The notes: a model not told the origin generated them from the sequence alone. Positions 34,483 through 44,903 are shown, counted from the first letter of the stretch. The stretch: DNA of 64,000 nt from Clostridium luticellarii (GCF_002995845.1 NZ_PVXP01000006.1:28820-92819); one strand, 5' to 3'. Made by a program: numbers and translations.

Positions 34483-36207
34483 ATGTATAGAGAAAAATAT
34501 GAATATTGGCTGAACTCACCTTATATAGATGAGAAAGAAAAATTGGAGTTAAAAAATATAGATGATGAAAGGGAAATAGAAGATAGATTTTATAAAGACC
34601 TGGAATTTGGCACAGGAGGCCTTAGAGGAATAATAGGCCTGGGCACAAATAGAATGAATGTATACACTGTGGGAAAGGCTACAGAAGGTTTGTCTCAATA
34701 TCTTATAAATAAATATAAAAAAGATATTTCTGTGGCAATAGCCTACGACTGCAGAATAATGTCCAGGGAATTTGCTCAGACTGCAGCATGCAATCTATGT
34801 GCCAATGGAATCAAGGTCAATCTTTTTAAAACACTTCATCCCACCCCTATGCTTTCCTATGCAGTGAGGACGTTAAATTGTAAAGCGGGTATTGTTATAA
34901 CTGCATCACATAATCCAAAACAGTACAATGGCTATAAGGTATACGGAGAAGATGGAGGACAGATAACGGATGCTTCTGCAAATGAAATATTATCCAGTAT
35001 AGAAAATATTGATGATTTTTCAAAGATAAAGCATATTGATATGAAAGAGGCAGAAAATAAAAAACTTCTCAACATGATAGAAGATGAACTGGATACATCT
35101 TATATAGAAAAGGTAAAAAATCTGGTTATAAGAAAAGAACTTGTAGGTTCTCATGCCAGAGATTTAAAAGTGATATATACGCCGCTTCACGGTACTGGAA
35201 ATATTCCGGTTAGGAGAACTTTAAAAGAACTTGGATATGAAAATGTATTTGTGGTGAAGGAACAGGAAAAGCCAGATGGAAACTTTCCTACTGCAGCATA
35301 TCCAAATCCTGAGGATCCCAAGGTATTTCACCTTGCTCTGGATATGGCAAAGAATATAAAACCGGATATAATATTTGGAACAGATCCGGATTGTGACAGA
35401 CTTGGAGTAGTGGTAAAAGATAGTCATGGGGAGTACAGGGTGCTTACAGGCAATCAGGTGGGAGTGCTTTTAACCCATTATATTCTTTCTTCTTTGAAAG
35501 AATTTCACAAGCTGCCTGAAAATGGCCGGATAGTGAAGACCATAGTTACCTCGGAAATGGCAGCTGCCATAGCAAAAGATTATGATGTGAATGTTATAGA
35601 TGTACTTACCGGATTTAAATATATAGGGGAGAAGATAAAGGAATTTGAAGAGAAGGGTGATAAAAAATATATATTTGGTTTTGAAGAAAGCTACGGTTAT
35701 CTGGCCGGAGATTTTGTAAGAGACAAAGATGCTGTAATCGCCTCAACTCTGGTATGTGAAATGACTTTGTACTATAAGATGGCAGGAAAGAGTCTCTATG
35801 AGGCTTTGATGGATCTTTACAAAAAGTATGGATTTTACAGGGAAAAGTTGATTTCCATAGAATTGAAAGGCAAAAAGGGGCATGAGGAAATTGAGACAAT
35901 ACTTCACTGCCTGAGACATTCCATGAAGAGAACATTGGGTAATGTGAAAATAATCAAGAAACTGGATTATAAATTGAGCGTGGAAAAAGATTTGGTCAAT
36001 ATAAGTGAAAAAATTATAGAACTGCCTAAATCAAACGTACTTAAATTTGTTATGGAGGATAAATCCTGGTTTGTAGTCAGACCTTCGGGTACGGAGCCCA
36101 AGATAAAAATATATCTTTCCGTAATAGGCAGTAGTAGTCAAGATTCTCAAGAAAAAATGGAAACATTTGAAAAGAATGTCATGAATGTAATTAGGAATGC
36201 AAACTGA
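34483..36207 (+). CDS. pgcA: Alpha-phosphoglucomutase (phosphohexomutase family)
   Basis: 574 aa, the size of Firmicute PgcA. Has the phosphoserine loop GIVITASHNPKQYNGYKVYG (Ser near 146), the metal loop IFGTDPDCDRLGVV, the sugar loop FGFEESYGYL and the phosphate-binding PSGTEPKIKIYLS. Interconverts glucose 6- and 1-phosphate and feeds GalU, two genes downstream, for UDP-glucose. ATG 34483, AGGGGG ribosome site (34469-34474). First gene of the polysaccharide locus. Confidence 0.93.
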   Translation: MYREKYEYWLNSPYIDEKEKLELKNIDDEREIEDRFYKDLEFGTGGLRGIIGLGTNRMNVYTVGKATEGLSQYLINKYKKDISVAIAYDCRIMSREFAQTAACNLCANGIKVNLFKTLHPTPMLSYAVRTLNCKAGIVITASHNPKQYNGYKVYGEDGGQITDASANEILSSIENIDDFSKIKHIDMKEAENKKLLNMIEDELDTSYIEKVKNLVIRKELVGSHARDLKVIYTPLHGTGNIPVRRTLKELGYENVFVVKEQEKPDGNFPTAAYPNPEDPKVFHLALDMAKNIKPDIIFGTDPDCDRLGVVVKDSHGEYRVLTGNQVGVLLTHYILSSLKEFHKLPENGRIVKTIVTSEMAAAIAKDYDVNVIDVLTGFKYIGEKIKEFEEKGDKKYIFGFEESYGYLAGDFVRDKDAVIASTLVCEMTLYYKMAGKSLYEALMDLYKKYGFYREKLISIELKGKKGHEEIETILHCLRHSMKRTLGNVKIIKKLDYKLSVEKDLVNISEKIIELPKSNVLKFVMEDKSWFVVRPSGTEPKIKIYLSVIGSSSQDSQEKMETFEKNVMNVIRNAN

Positions 36208-36235
36208 TGATATAATGGTGTAGGTGATATAGTTT

Positions 36236-37330
36236 ATGGATATAAAATCATATTTTGCAGAAAAATTGTCTGGACTTCTATTTTTAGAGGTGGAGAAGAA
36301 AAATGTTGAAAAGATATTTGAAGCAAGTCTGCCTGAAAATATATATCTACCTGTAAATACCAAGTATATAGTGGATAATGTAAAATTGAAAAAAAATATG
36401 GATGAGATACCTGTAGGATATTTCATTGAGGGAATGTACTATGTACTGGGAGCAGATGAAAACTTTAAATTTGCCGGGAAGTATAAAAATATCCTGAAAA
36501 GCAGCCAGGACAATAATAAGTTTATAAAAGGTGTAATTGCAAAGAATATTAAAGATAAGAATTATGAGGATGCTTATATAATTTTAAAGGGATTATCTAT
36601 TTTGGAAGATACCGTGGAGATATATGACAAACTCATAATTATGGCGGATGAAATCAGAAAGAAAAACCATGTATATAGAGAAGAGGAATTGAACATTCTG
36701 GAGAAAGCTGAACTCAAAGAGGACTATGCACTTCCATATTTTTATGAATCCATTTTGAAGAGGGAAAGCGGAGATTACGAAAGGGCGCTGTTTTGTATAA
36801 ACACCTATATAGAAAAAGGGGGAGAAGAGACCCTGGAGGTAACAGATTTAAAACAGTGGCTCATATCCATTGTAAATTACGATAGAGGAAAAGAGCTTTT
36901 AGAAAATGACCCGGTGGATCCTCTGAAAGCTCTGAAGCTTTTGATACCTCTTATGGATACCTGGGGAGATAATGCTCTTTTGTATTATTATATAGCTATT
37001 GCCTATAGGATGCTTGAAAACTATGAAAAGGCAATTTATTATCTGAATGAAGCGTTGAATATAGACAGTAGTATAGTGGAGATTGTAAATGAAATGGGAA
37101 TCAATTATGCTTCCCTTGGAAAATATGAGACTGCTGTAGCTTATTTGAGAAAGGCTTTTGAAGTTACAAAATCTGTAGAGATATGCACAAATCTTGTAAT
37201 GTGCTATTTGAATTCAGGAGACTTGAAGAATGCAAAAATCCATATTCAAATTGCAAAAAAAATAGACCCCAAAGATGAGGTGGTAGTTCAATTGGAGAAT
37301 ATGGTAAAAAATATGCCTGATTTGAAATGA
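36236..37330 (+). CDS. Tetratricopeptide-repeat protein of unknown function
   Basis: 364 aa. The N-terminal about 90 residues are unassigned. The rest is helical repeat, with clear TPR units in the C-terminal third (ALLYYYIAIAYRMLENYEKA, IVEIVNEMGINYASLGKYET, VEICTNLVMCYLNSGDLKNA). No signal peptide or TM, so cytoplasmic; likely a protein-protein scaffold. Its ATG 36236 is 28 bp after pgcA and its stop is 35 bp from the galU start, so it is co-transcribed with the two UDP-glucose genes. No function is assigned. Confidence 0.85.
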   Translation: MDIKSYFAEKLSGLLFLEVEKKNVEKIFEASLPENIYLPVNTKYIVDNVKLKKNMDEIPVGYFIEGMYYVLGADENFKFAGKYKNILKSSQDNNKFIKGVIAKNIKDKNYEDAYIILKGLSILEDTVEIYDKLIIMADEIRKKNHVYREEELNILEKAELKEDYALPYFYESILKRESGDYERALFCINTYIEKGGEETLEVTDLKQWLISIVNYDRGKELLENDPVDPLKALKLLIPLMDTWGDNALLYYYIAIAYRMLENYEKAIYYLNEALNIDSSIVEIVNEMGINYASLGKYETAVAYLRKAFEVTKSVEICTNLVMCYLNSGDLKNAKIHIQIAKKIDPKDEVVVQLENMVKNMPDLK

Positions 37331-37365
37331 ATTTTATAAGTGAATTATGGAAGGGATGCTGTAAA

Positions 37366-38274
37366 ATGAATGTAAAAAAAGCTATAATACCGGCAGCAGG
37401 GCTTGGAACCAGATTTTTACCTGCTACCAAGGCACAGCCTAAGGAAATGCTGCCCATAGTGGATAAACCAACTATACAGTATATTATAGAAGAGGCAGTG
37501 GCTTCTGGAATAGAGGAAATACTTATAATAACAGGAAGAAATAAGAGAGCTATAGAAGATCACTTTGATAAGTCAGTTGAGTTGGAAAAAGAATTAAACA
37601 GCAAAGGCAAGGATGATCTTCTGAAGATGGTACAGGATATATCCAACATGGCAGATATTTATTATATAAGGCAGAAAGAACCCAGGGGACTGGGGCATGC
37701 CATAAGCTGTGCTAAAACTTTTGTGGGAAATCAGCCTTTTGCGGTAATGCTGGGGGATGATGTGGTAGACAGCAAAGTTCCCTGTCTAAAACAGCTTATA
37801 GACTGCTATGATGAGTATAAGACTTCAATTATAGGAGTGCAGGAAGTAGACAAAAATGAAGTTTATAAATATGGAATAGTCAAGGGCATGTACATAGAAA
37901 ATAGAGTATATAAGGTTAAGGATTTAATAGAAAAGCCTAAAGTGAAAGAGGCTCCGTCAAATATAGCCATACTTGGCAGGTATATAATAACTCCGTCCAT
38001 ATTTGAAATACTGGATAATACCACTCCGGGAAAAGGTGGAGAAATTCAGCTTACAGATGCCCTCAGAACACTTGCCAAAAATGAAGCTATGTATGCATAT
38101 ACCTTTGAGGGAAGAAGATATGATGTAGGTGACAAGCTCGGGTTCCTTCAGGCTACAGTGGAGTATGCGCTGAAAAGGGAAGAGTTGAAAATGCCTTTTA
38201 TGAAATATCTTTTAGATCTAAAAGAACAGGAACTTTTTAAAAATGTACATGATAAATTAGTTGAAAAAAAATAA
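37366..38274 (+). CDS. galU: UTP--glucose-1-phosphate uridylyltransferase
   Basis: 302 aa. Nucleotidyltransferase signature KAIIPAAGLGTRFLPATKAQ at the N-terminus, PKEMLPIVDKPTIQYIIEEA, catalytic VMLGDDVV, substrate loop LIEKPKV and GRYIITPSIFEIL. Makes UDP-glucose for surface glycans and lipids. ATG 37366 is preceded by GAAGGGA (37348-37354); the frame open to 37327 overlaps the previous stop but lacks the family start. Confidence 0.96.
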   Translation: MNVKKAIIPAAGLGTRFLPATKAQPKEMLPIVDKPTIQYIIEEAVASGIEEILIITGRNKRAIEDHFDKSVELEKELNSKGKDDLLKMVQDISNMADIYYIRQKEPRGLGHAISCAKTFVGNQPFAVMLGDDVVDSKVPCLKQLIDCYDEYKTSIIGVQEVDKNEVYKYGIVKGMYIENRVYKVKDLIEKPKVKEAPSNIAILGRYIITPSIFEILDNTTPGKGGEIQLTDALRTLAKNEAMYAYTFEGRRYDVGDKLGFLQATVEYALKREELKMPFMKYLLDLKEQELFKNVHDKLVEKK

Positions 38275-38323
38275 CTTATGGATATAATACAAAATGTATA
38301 AAAATGAGGAATTAAAAAATATG

Positions 38324-38351
38324 TTGAATAATTTTACTTATGATGTAAAAT
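38324..38351 (+). promoter_or_regulatory. Candidate promoter before the dehydratase gene
   Basis: TTGAAT (38324-38329), 16-nt spacer, TAAAAT (38346-38351). Lies in the 132-bp gap before the large polysaccharide operon. Confidence 0.55.
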
Positions 38352-38406
38352 AGATAAAGAGAGTTTTTATACAAAATTTCTACAATGATCTCTAGGAAGT
38401 GTTTAA

Positions 38407-40257
38407 ATGCAGAAAGATAAAAAACTTATAGTATACGATATATTTTTTCTAATAATTTCGCTCTATTTTGCTCTATTACTCAGGTTTGATTTTAGTATAC
38501 CACCGGAATATATGATATTTTTGAAATTATCAATTATTCCCGTGGTGGTTATAACTTTGATATTCAATAAAATATTCAATCTATACAACAGTATATGGAA
38601 ATATGCCTCCGTGGAGGAGCTTGTTTCCATTGTGTATTCTGTGTCACTGGCAAACCTTATATTTATAATTTACAGTTATCTTATAAATTATAAGTTTCTT
38701 GAAAATAGGTATTACAGATTCCCGTATACGGTGCATATAATTTTTTGGATATTGTCGGTGCTTGCGCTGGGGGGAATAAGATTTATATATAGATTGTCTG
38801 AGGACAGTAAGGGAGAATATAAAAGCAGTAAGGACAAAAGACTTCTTATAGTAGGGGCTGGGGATGCCTCAGCCATGCTTATAAGGGAAATAAAAAAGCA
38901 TAAAAATTTTAATTACAATATAATAGGGCTCATAGACGATGACAGGTCTAAAAAGAAAAAACTGATAAATGGAATAAAGGTTCTGGGCGGAAGGGATCAG
39001 ATTCAGAGAATATGCAGGGAGGCCAACATAGAAGAAATAATAATAGCAATGCCTTCTGCAGATATTAAAACCAAGAGAAAAATTATAAACATATGCAAGA
39101 CCACAAAATGCAAGCTCAAAACTTTACCGGGAATATATGAAATGATAGATGGAAATGTGAGTATTTCGAAGCTCAGGGATGTGAACATTGAAGATCTGCT
39201 GGGAAGGGAAGAGGTAAAGTTAAATAATGAAAATATAAACAGATACATAAAAGGTAAGGTTATAGTTGTGACCGGTGGAGGAGGTTCCATTGGATCCGAG
39301 CTGTGCAGGCAGATAGCCAGATTTGAACCGAAATTGCTTTTGATATTTGATATATATGAAAATAATGTTTATGACGTACAGATGGAATTAAATTACAAGT
39401 ATCCTAAATTGAATAAGAAAATAATTATAGGTTCCATAAGAGATGTGGATAGACTTACAGACATATTTGAGAAATACAGACCACAGGTGGTTTTTCATGC
39501 GGCTGCCCACAAGCATGTTCCACTTATGGAGAACAATCCTGCAGAGGCAGTTAAAAATAACATTATAGGAACATATAATGTACTTAAATGCTGTAATAAA
39601 TTTAATGTAGAGAAATTTGTACAGATAAGCACGGATAAGGCTGTTAATCCGACAAATGTTATGGGAGCTTCTAAAAGATTTTGTGAGATTATGGTGCAGG
39701 CTTTTGATGAGGCCAGCAAAACTGAATATGTGGCTGTAAGATTCGGAAATGTACTTGGAAGTAATGGCTCCGTAATTCCACTTTTTAAAAAGCAGATAGC
39801 ACATGGAGGTCCCGTTACAGTGACTCATCCTGAAATAAATAGATTTTTTATGACAATACCTGAAGCTGCTCAGCTTGTAATTCAGGCAGGGGCTATAGCA
39901 CATGGAGGAGAAATTTTTGTGTTGGATATGGGTAAGCCTGTGAAGATAGTGGATTTAGCCAAGGATCTTATAACTTTATCCGGATATGAACCAGGAGTGG
40001 ATATAAAAATAAAATATACCGGATTAAGGCCGGGAGAAAAGTTGTATGAGGAACTGCTTATGAATGAAGTAGCCCTGACTTCCACAGAACATGATAAAAT
40101 ATTTGTGGAAAAACCCAATAAAATAGATATAAATTTTGTAGAAAAATCTATAGAAGATTTTAAAAAAGTAGTAAATGGTGATAAAGAACAGATAATTAAA
40201 CTCATAGAGGAGAAAGTACCAACTTATAAAAGAAAAAAATATCAAAAGGATGAATAA
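38407..40257 (+). CDS. Membrane-bound NDP-sugar 4,6-dehydratase (FlaA1/PglF/CapD type)
   Basis: 616 aa. Four N-terminal TM helices (about 8-125), then a first Rossmann-like domain (LLIVGAGDASAMLIREIKKH) and the catalytic SDR domain with VVTGGGGSIGSELCRQIARF, AAAHKHVPLMENNP, STDKAVNPTNVMGASKR and RFGNVLGSNGSVIPLF. The usual catalytic Tyr is replaced by Met in VMGASK, as known for the large WbpM/PglF/CapD dehydratases. Acts on UDP-GlcNAc, giving the 4-keto-6-deoxy sugar for bacillosamine- or FucNAc-type residues. ATG 38407 with GGAAG upstream. Overlaps the next gene's upstream frame. Confidence 0.93.
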   Translation: MQKDKKLIVYDIFFLIISLYFALLLRFDFSIPPEYMIFLKLSIIPVVVITLIFNKIFNLYNSIWKYASVEELVSIVYSVSLANLIFIIYSYLINYKFLENRYYRFPYTVHIIFWILSVLALGGIRFIYRLSEDSKGEYKSSKDKRLLIVGAGDASAMLIREIKKHKNFNYNIIGLIDDDRSKKKKLINGIKVLGGRDQIQRICREANIEEIIIAMPSADIKTKRKIINICKTTKCKLKTLPGIYEMIDGNVSISKLRDVNIEDLLGREEVKLNNENINRYIKGKVIVVTGGGGSIGSELCRQIARFEPKLLLIFDIYENNVYDVQMELNYKYPKLNKKIIIGSIRDVDRLTDIFEKYRPQVVFHAAAHKHVPLMENNPAEAVKNNIIGTYNVLKCCNKFNVEKFVQISTDKAVNPTNVMGASKRFCEIMVQAFDEASKTEYVAVRFGNVLGSNGSVIPLFKKQIAHGGPVTVTHPEINRFFMTIPEAAQLVIQAGAIAHGGEIFVLDMGKPVKIVDLAKDLITLSGYEPGVDIKIKYTGLRPGEKLYEELLMNEVALTSTEHDKIFVEKPNKIDINFVEKSIEDFKKVVNGDKEQIIKLIEEKVPTYKRKKYQKDE

Positions 40258-40261
40258 GACC

Positions 40262-41443
40262 ATGAAGAATGTACTAGTTATTTCACATATGTATCCTTCA
40301 CCTTTTAAGAGTGTCTTGGGTATTTTTGTTCATAAACAGGTTCAAAAACTTATAGGTGAGGGATGCAATGTAAAAGTGGTATGCCCGGTGCCTTATGTCC
40401 CAGCTTTTTTAGGTGTAATAAAAAAATATAAAGCCTACCTTCAAATACCGGATAAAGCGGTGCTGGATGGTGTAGAAGTTTTTTATCCCAGGTATTTTGA
40501 ATTCCCAAGGGGAATTTTTCTACAGAATTCGGGTTTTTTTATGTATCTGGGCATAAGGAGAATTGTAGGCAGACTTCATAGAAATTTTAAGTTCAATGTT
40601 ATACATGCACATACCGCAATACCTGTTGGATTTGCTAGTATGCTTCTTGACAAGAAATATAGGGTGCCCCTGGTAGTGACGATTCATGGACAGGATTTCC
40701 AATATACTATAAAGAAAAATGCCATGTGCAGAAAAAATGTATTCAGGGTACTGAAATATGCGGATAAGATAATAACTGTCAGCAATAAACTGAGGAACGT
40801 AATAAGAGAAAAATATCTTCTGGATAAAACTGTGGTCATAAATAATGGAATTAATCCGGAGGAATATGTAATAGATGAACAAATTGAGTTAGAAGGACAA
40901 TATGTAATGCTCAGTGTGTCTGCTTTAATAAAGACAAAGGGCATAGATCTGAATATAAGAGCACTATCGAAACTTGTAAAAAAGTATCCTGATATCAGGT
41001 ATTATATAATTGGAGCCGGAGAGGAAAGTAAAAATTTAAAAAGACTTGCATTTGAATTGAACTTAAGTGAAAATGTGATTTTCCTGGGAGAATTACCCCA
41101 TTCAGAAGTGATAAAATATATGTCTTCAAAATGTGATGTATTCTCTCTCCCCAGCTGGCAGGAGGGTTTTGGAATAGTGTATATAGAGGCAATGAACAGC
41201 GGAATACCTGTTGTAGGTATTAAGGGACAGGGTATAGAAGATGTAATTAAAGACAGAAAAAATGGCTTTCTTGTTAAACCTCATGATGTAGATGATTTGG
41301 CAAATACCATTGATTATATACTAAGTCATAGAAAAGAGGCCAGACAAATTGGCCTAAATGGAGAGAATGCTGTACTGAGAGAATTTACCTGGCTTAGAAA
41401 TGCACAGAAAACTATTGATATATACGATGAAATTATGAGGTGA
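40262..41443 (+). CDS. Glycosyltransferase family 4
   Basis: 393-aa GT-B glycosyltransferase. N-terminal VLVISHMYPSPFKSVLGIFV, VIHAHTAIPVGFAS, VVTIHGQDF, and the family-4 donor site LPSWQEGFGIVYIEAMNSG (E7E motif). ATG 40262 is used; ATG 40250 overlaps the AAAAGGATG ribosome site (40245-40252) that would serve 40262. Directly follows the dehydratase stop and precedes another GT4 gene by 7 bp. Confidence 0.93.
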   Translation: MKNVLVISHMYPSPFKSVLGIFVHKQVQKLIGEGCNVKVVCPVPYVPAFLGVIKKYKAYLQIPDKAVLDGVEVFYPRYFEFPRGIFLQNSGFFMYLGIRRIVGRLHRNFKFNVIHAHTAIPVGFASMLLDKKYRVPLVVTIHGQDFQYTIKKNAMCRKNVFRVLKYADKIITVSNKLRNVIREKYLLDKTVVINNGINPEEYVIDEQIELEGQYVMLSVSALIKTKGIDLNIRALSKLVKKYPDIRYYIIGAGEESKNLKRLAFELNLSENVIFLGELPHSEVIKYMSSKCDVFSLPSWQEGFGIVYIEAMNSGIPVVGIKGQGIEDVIKDRKNGFLVKPHDVDDLANTIDYILSHRKEARQIGLNGENAVLREFTWLRNAQKTIDIYDEIMR

Positions 41444-41450
41444 GAGAATT

Positions 41451-42563
41451 TTGAATATTGCTATGCTGCTTACAAATGGTTTTGATCCTGATCCTAGAGT
41501 CTACAAGGAGGCAAAATCCCTTACTAAGCTTGGACATAAAATCACTATTTTATGCTGGGATAGGGATGGAACATATATAGATAAACCTGAAGAAAACTTA
41601 AATGGTATAAAAATAGTGAGATTCTTTGGAGAAGCCCAGTATGGTTCAGGTTACAGGCAGATTTTCAAGTTTTTAAAATTTAAAAGGGAAGTCTATGATT
41701 ATTTGAGGAATAAGGATTTTGAAGCACTGCACTGCCATGATTTTGACGGACTTTTTATAGGAGTGGGTTTAAATAAAAAACTTGGATTGAAGCTTACATA
41801 TGATGAACATGATCTTTTTTACATGTATTTTTACAATAGAAAGGGTTTTATAAACAAATTTATTTACAATGCCATTATTATAATGGAAAAGCATATGCTG
41901 AAAAAAGTAGATACCCACATAGTTGTTACCCCTAAAATGAAGCAGATTTACAGTAAAATAAGTAGAAATATTTATGTGATAAATAATGCGCCCTATAAAA
42001 ATCTTTTTAAAAACATAGAGAAGGTGCCCAGCACTAAGCTTAGAATTGGTTTTATAGGTTCGGTAAGATATTATGATGAAATGAAGGCCCTTATTGATGC
42101 CTCGCAGAAATACAGTGAATATGTGCAAATTGTAATCTGCGGCAGAGGAATATATTCCAAACAACTTGCTGAATATTCAAAAAAGTTTTCAAATGTATAT
42201 ATACGGGGAGTATACCACATAAGTGAACTTGAAAAACTATACAGCAGCACTGATATTACTTATGCCTTTTATCCTGGAAATACAGCAGCTGTATCCATGC
42301 CAAATAAATTCTTTGAGAGCATAATAACTGAAACTCCAATTATTGCAAACATTGCAACTGAGTTTGGTTTTGAAGTGAGTAAGAATAATTTTGGATATGC
42401 AGTAGGAGGAAGCAATCTTAGAAAAGAATTGGAGAATGTAATAGGGAGACTTGTAGAAAATCCGAGGGAAAAGGAAAAGATAATTGACAATATGAGGAGA
42501 ATGAAAAATAATTATTTTTGGGAAGCCAATGAGCCCAAATTGGGTAAAATATACGATAAGTAA
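41451..42563 (+). CDS. Glycosyltransferase family 4
   Basis: 370 aa, GT-B fold. Begins NIAMLLTNGFDPDPRVYKEA, contains HCHDFDGLFIG, YDEHDLFY and RIGFIGSVRYYDEMKALIDA, with donor-side MPNKFFESIITETPIIAN. TTG 41451 start with GAGGTGAGAG (41439-41448) upstream; stop 42563 abuts the next open frame. Sugar specificity unknown. Confidence 0.9.
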   Translation: MNIAMLLTNGFDPDPRVYKEAKSLTKLGHKITILCWDRDGTYIDKPEENLNGIKIVRFFGEAQYGSGYRQIFKFLKFKREVYDYLRNKDFEALHCHDFDGLFIGVGLNKKLGLKLTYDEHDLFYMYFYNRKGFINKFIYNAIIIMEKHMLKKVDTHIVVTPKMKQIYSKISRNIYVINNAPYKNLFKNIEKVPSTKLRIGFIGSVRYYDEMKALIDASQKYSEYVQIVICGRGIYSKQLAEYSKKFSNVYIRGVYHISELEKLYSSTDITYAFYPGNTAAVSMPNKFFESIITETPIIANIATEFGFEVSKNNFGYAVGGSNLRKELENVIGRLVENPREKEKIIDNMRRMKNNYFWEANEPKLGKIYDK

Positions 42564-42590
42564 TTGATGAAAGTTCAAGAGGAGATTTAT

Positions 42591-43598
42591 ATGTGTAACG
42601 AGAATTCTGTTTCAATAATAATTCCAGTATATAATGAGGAAATGCATATAGAAAAATGTCTCAAATCCATAATGAATCAGACTTATGGAAATATTATTGA
42701 AATATTGATACTAGATGGCATGTCTACAGATGCTACTAGAAGTATAATAGAAAAGTTTAAAAATGAAAAAGTAATGCTTGTAGACAATGTAAAGAAGGTT
42801 CAAGCTGCAGCCCTCAACAAAGGTATAGAGATGGCAAGGGGAGATATAGTTGTAAGAGTTGATGCACATGCAGTTTATGATAAAGATTATGTAAGTCAAT
42901 GTGTAAATACATTGAACAAGGTGAAATCACAAAAAGTTGTGAATGTAGGGGGGCCTACATATCTATTGACATCAGAGTCATATATAGAAAATTGCATAGT
43001 ATTTTTACATGAGAGTAAATTTGGAATAGGTGTTGCCAAGTTCAGGCAGAAGGATTACGAGGGGTTTGTGGATACTGTATGGAATGGTGCATTCTGGAGA
43101 TGGATATTTGATGAGATAGGTTTTTATAATGAGAGTCTCTCCAGAAGTGAAGATAATGATTTGAACAACAGAATATTAAGGGCAGGGTACAGGATATATC
43201 AGAGCAAAGATATAATATCCTATTATAAACCCAGAAGCAGTATAAAAGAAGTTATTTCCCAAAATTTTAAGAATGGAGAGGCCATAGGAGGATCTCTTGT
43301 GAGCAACAGGGAGATAGTCAGAATAAGACATCTGATTCCACTTGCATTTTTTATTACCATATTTGTATTTGGAATAACTTATAAGCTGTTTTTTATAAGC
43401 AGAATTATAGAGATTTTAGCTCTGGCAAGTTATTTTGCGGTGGATATGACAGAATGTGTAAGAATAGCGGTAAAAAATGGAATCAAATATATACCCTGTA
43501 TGTTTATACTGTTTCTTTTATTACATATAACTTATGGAATAGGAACCATATGCGGATTTTTCAAATCAATTTTCAGCAGAAGAAAGAATAACCGGTGA
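42591..43598 (+). CDS. Glycosyltransferase family 2 with C-terminal membrane segment
   Basis: 335 aa. GT-A domain with VSIIIPVYNEEMHIEKCL, EILILDGMSTDATRSII and the metal site VVRVDAHAVYDKDY; acceptor-side ED motif in SLSRSEDNDLNNR. Two or three TM helices near 255-325. ATG 42591 follows AGAGGAGA (42578-42585); the longer frame from TTG 42564 has no ribosome site. Similar two-part GT2 enzymes act in succinoglycan/EPS assembly on lipid-linked sugars at the inner membrane face. Confidence 0.92.
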   Translation: MCNENSVSIIIPVYNEEMHIEKCLKSIMNQTYGNIIEILILDGMSTDATRSIIEKFKNEKVMLVDNVKKVQAAALNKGIEMARGDIVVRVDAHAVYDKDYVSQCVNTLNKVKSQKVVNVGGPTYLLTSESYIENCIVFLHESKFGIGVAKFRQKDYEGFVDTVWNGAFWRWIFDEIGFYNESLSRSEDNDLNNRILRAGYRIYQSKDIISYYKPRSSIKEVISQNFKNGEAIGGSLVSNREIVRIRHLIPLAFFITIFVFGITYKLFFISRIIEILALASYFAVDMTECVRIAVKNGIKYIPCMFILFLLLHITYGIGTICGFFKSIFSRRKNNR

Positions 43599-43613
43599 AT
43601 AGGAGGTCGCTTG

Positions 43614-44903
43614 ATGATAGATGAAATTTATGACAGACAGGGCAAAGGTGGAAAGATTTTGTCTGCTGTACTGTACCTGCTTATAATAGCAGGATTGATC
43701 CTGGGATACATATGTTCCATTAAATATTACAAGTCTTTTAATTTTGTAATAAATTCGGGGATTTTAAAAAGAGCACTTATTATGCTTCCCCTGGTAATAG
43801 CAGTAGTTTATACTGCCGTATTTTTACTTCCAAATAGAATAAAGGGTCTTACCAGCCTGTATTGGCTCTTGTTTTTGCTGCTCAGCATTACTCCGCTTTT
43901 AGTGGTCTATACAATGAGCGGTCTTGGGGAAAGTAAAAATTCAGAAGTATTTATATATACCATAACTGCAGTTGCTGTAATTGGAGTGATTATAGTAAGC
44001 AAGATGGATCTTGAAATACCACAGATATCTATAAGTCCCAGAACTTTTTGGATATGTGTAGTGGGTTTTATGATAATTGGTTACTCCTATTTAATATATA
44101 AATTGGGATTTCCAACTAAAATACTGGAGGCTTTTCAAAATGTATATGCGGTGAGACTGGACTACAGAGAGCAGGCTGGAAGATTTGTAGATTATTTTGT
44201 TCAATGGCTTGGAAATATAGTAAATCCTTTTATACTGGCTTATTTCATATATAAGAAAAAGTATAAATTTGTGATAATACCTATTGTATTGCAGCTTGTT
44301 TTATATGGATACGCAGCATATAAAAGTCAATTTGCGGTATTACTCATGGCTCCTTTTTTCGGAATGGTATTGAAATATGGCATAAAGAGGAGTTTTGTGG
44401 AAAAAATGACAGCGCTTGCTGTAGTGCTTGGACTTGCCGCCCTTTATTTAAAAAGATTATCCATATATCTTCTTGTGATAATAAGAATATTTCTATGGCC
44501 TTCTCTTATAGCCCTGGAATATTATGATTTTTTCTGGATGTATCCTAAAATGCTTTTATCCCAGAGCATATTTGGTAACTTTTTCAAGAATATATATAAT
44601 ATGGATCCTAATTTTTACATGGCAACGGTGTATTATGGAAGACCTGATATGAGGCTTAATGTAACCTGGTACGGGGATGCCTACATGAATTTCGGTATTG
44701 CCGGGGTAATTTTATTTTCAATACTTCTCTATTTTATAATGATAATTATTAAATCTGTAGAAAATAAGAATATTTTCTTGGTGGGCACGGTTCTCTTCGG
44801 AGGAATAATGGCACTGTTTAATGGCCCCATACTCACTACACTGCTCACAAATGGCCTTGGGCTCGGTCTTGTTTTAGCTTATCTGCTTCCAAAGGAGCTG
44901 TAA
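43614..44903 (+). CDS. Multi-pass membrane protein, O-antigen polymerase (Wzy)-like
   Basis: 429 aa with about eleven hydrophobic helices and a larger loop near residues 325-350 (NMDPNFYMATVYYGRPDMRL, then WYGDAYMNFGIAG), a layout usual for Wzy-type polysaccharide polymerases. Sequence identity among Wzy proteins is low, so the call rests on topology and context. ATG 43614 is 8 nt from AGGAGG (43601-43606). Sits between glycosyltransferase and acyltransferase genes. Confidence 0.75.
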   Translation: MIDEIYDRQGKGGKILSAVLYLLIIAGLILGYICSIKYYKSFNFVINSGILKRALIMLPLVIAVVYTAVFLLPNRIKGLTSLYWLLFLLLSITPLLVVYTMSGLGESKNSEVFIYTITAVAVIGVIIVSKMDLEIPQISISPRTFWICVVGFMIIGYSYLIYKLGFPTKILEAFQNVYAVRLDYREQAGRFVDYFVQWLGNIVNPFILAYFIYKKKYKFVIIPIVLQLVLYGYAAYKSQFAVLLMAPFFGMVLKYGIKRSFVEKMTALAVVLGLAALYLKRLSIYLLVIIRIFLWPSLIALEYYDFFWMYPKMLLSQSIFGNFFKNIYNMDPNFYMATVYYGRPDMRLNVTWYGDAYMNFGIAGVILFSILLYFIMIIIKSVENKNIFLVGTVLFGGIMALFNGPILTTLLTNGLGLGLVLAYLLPKEL

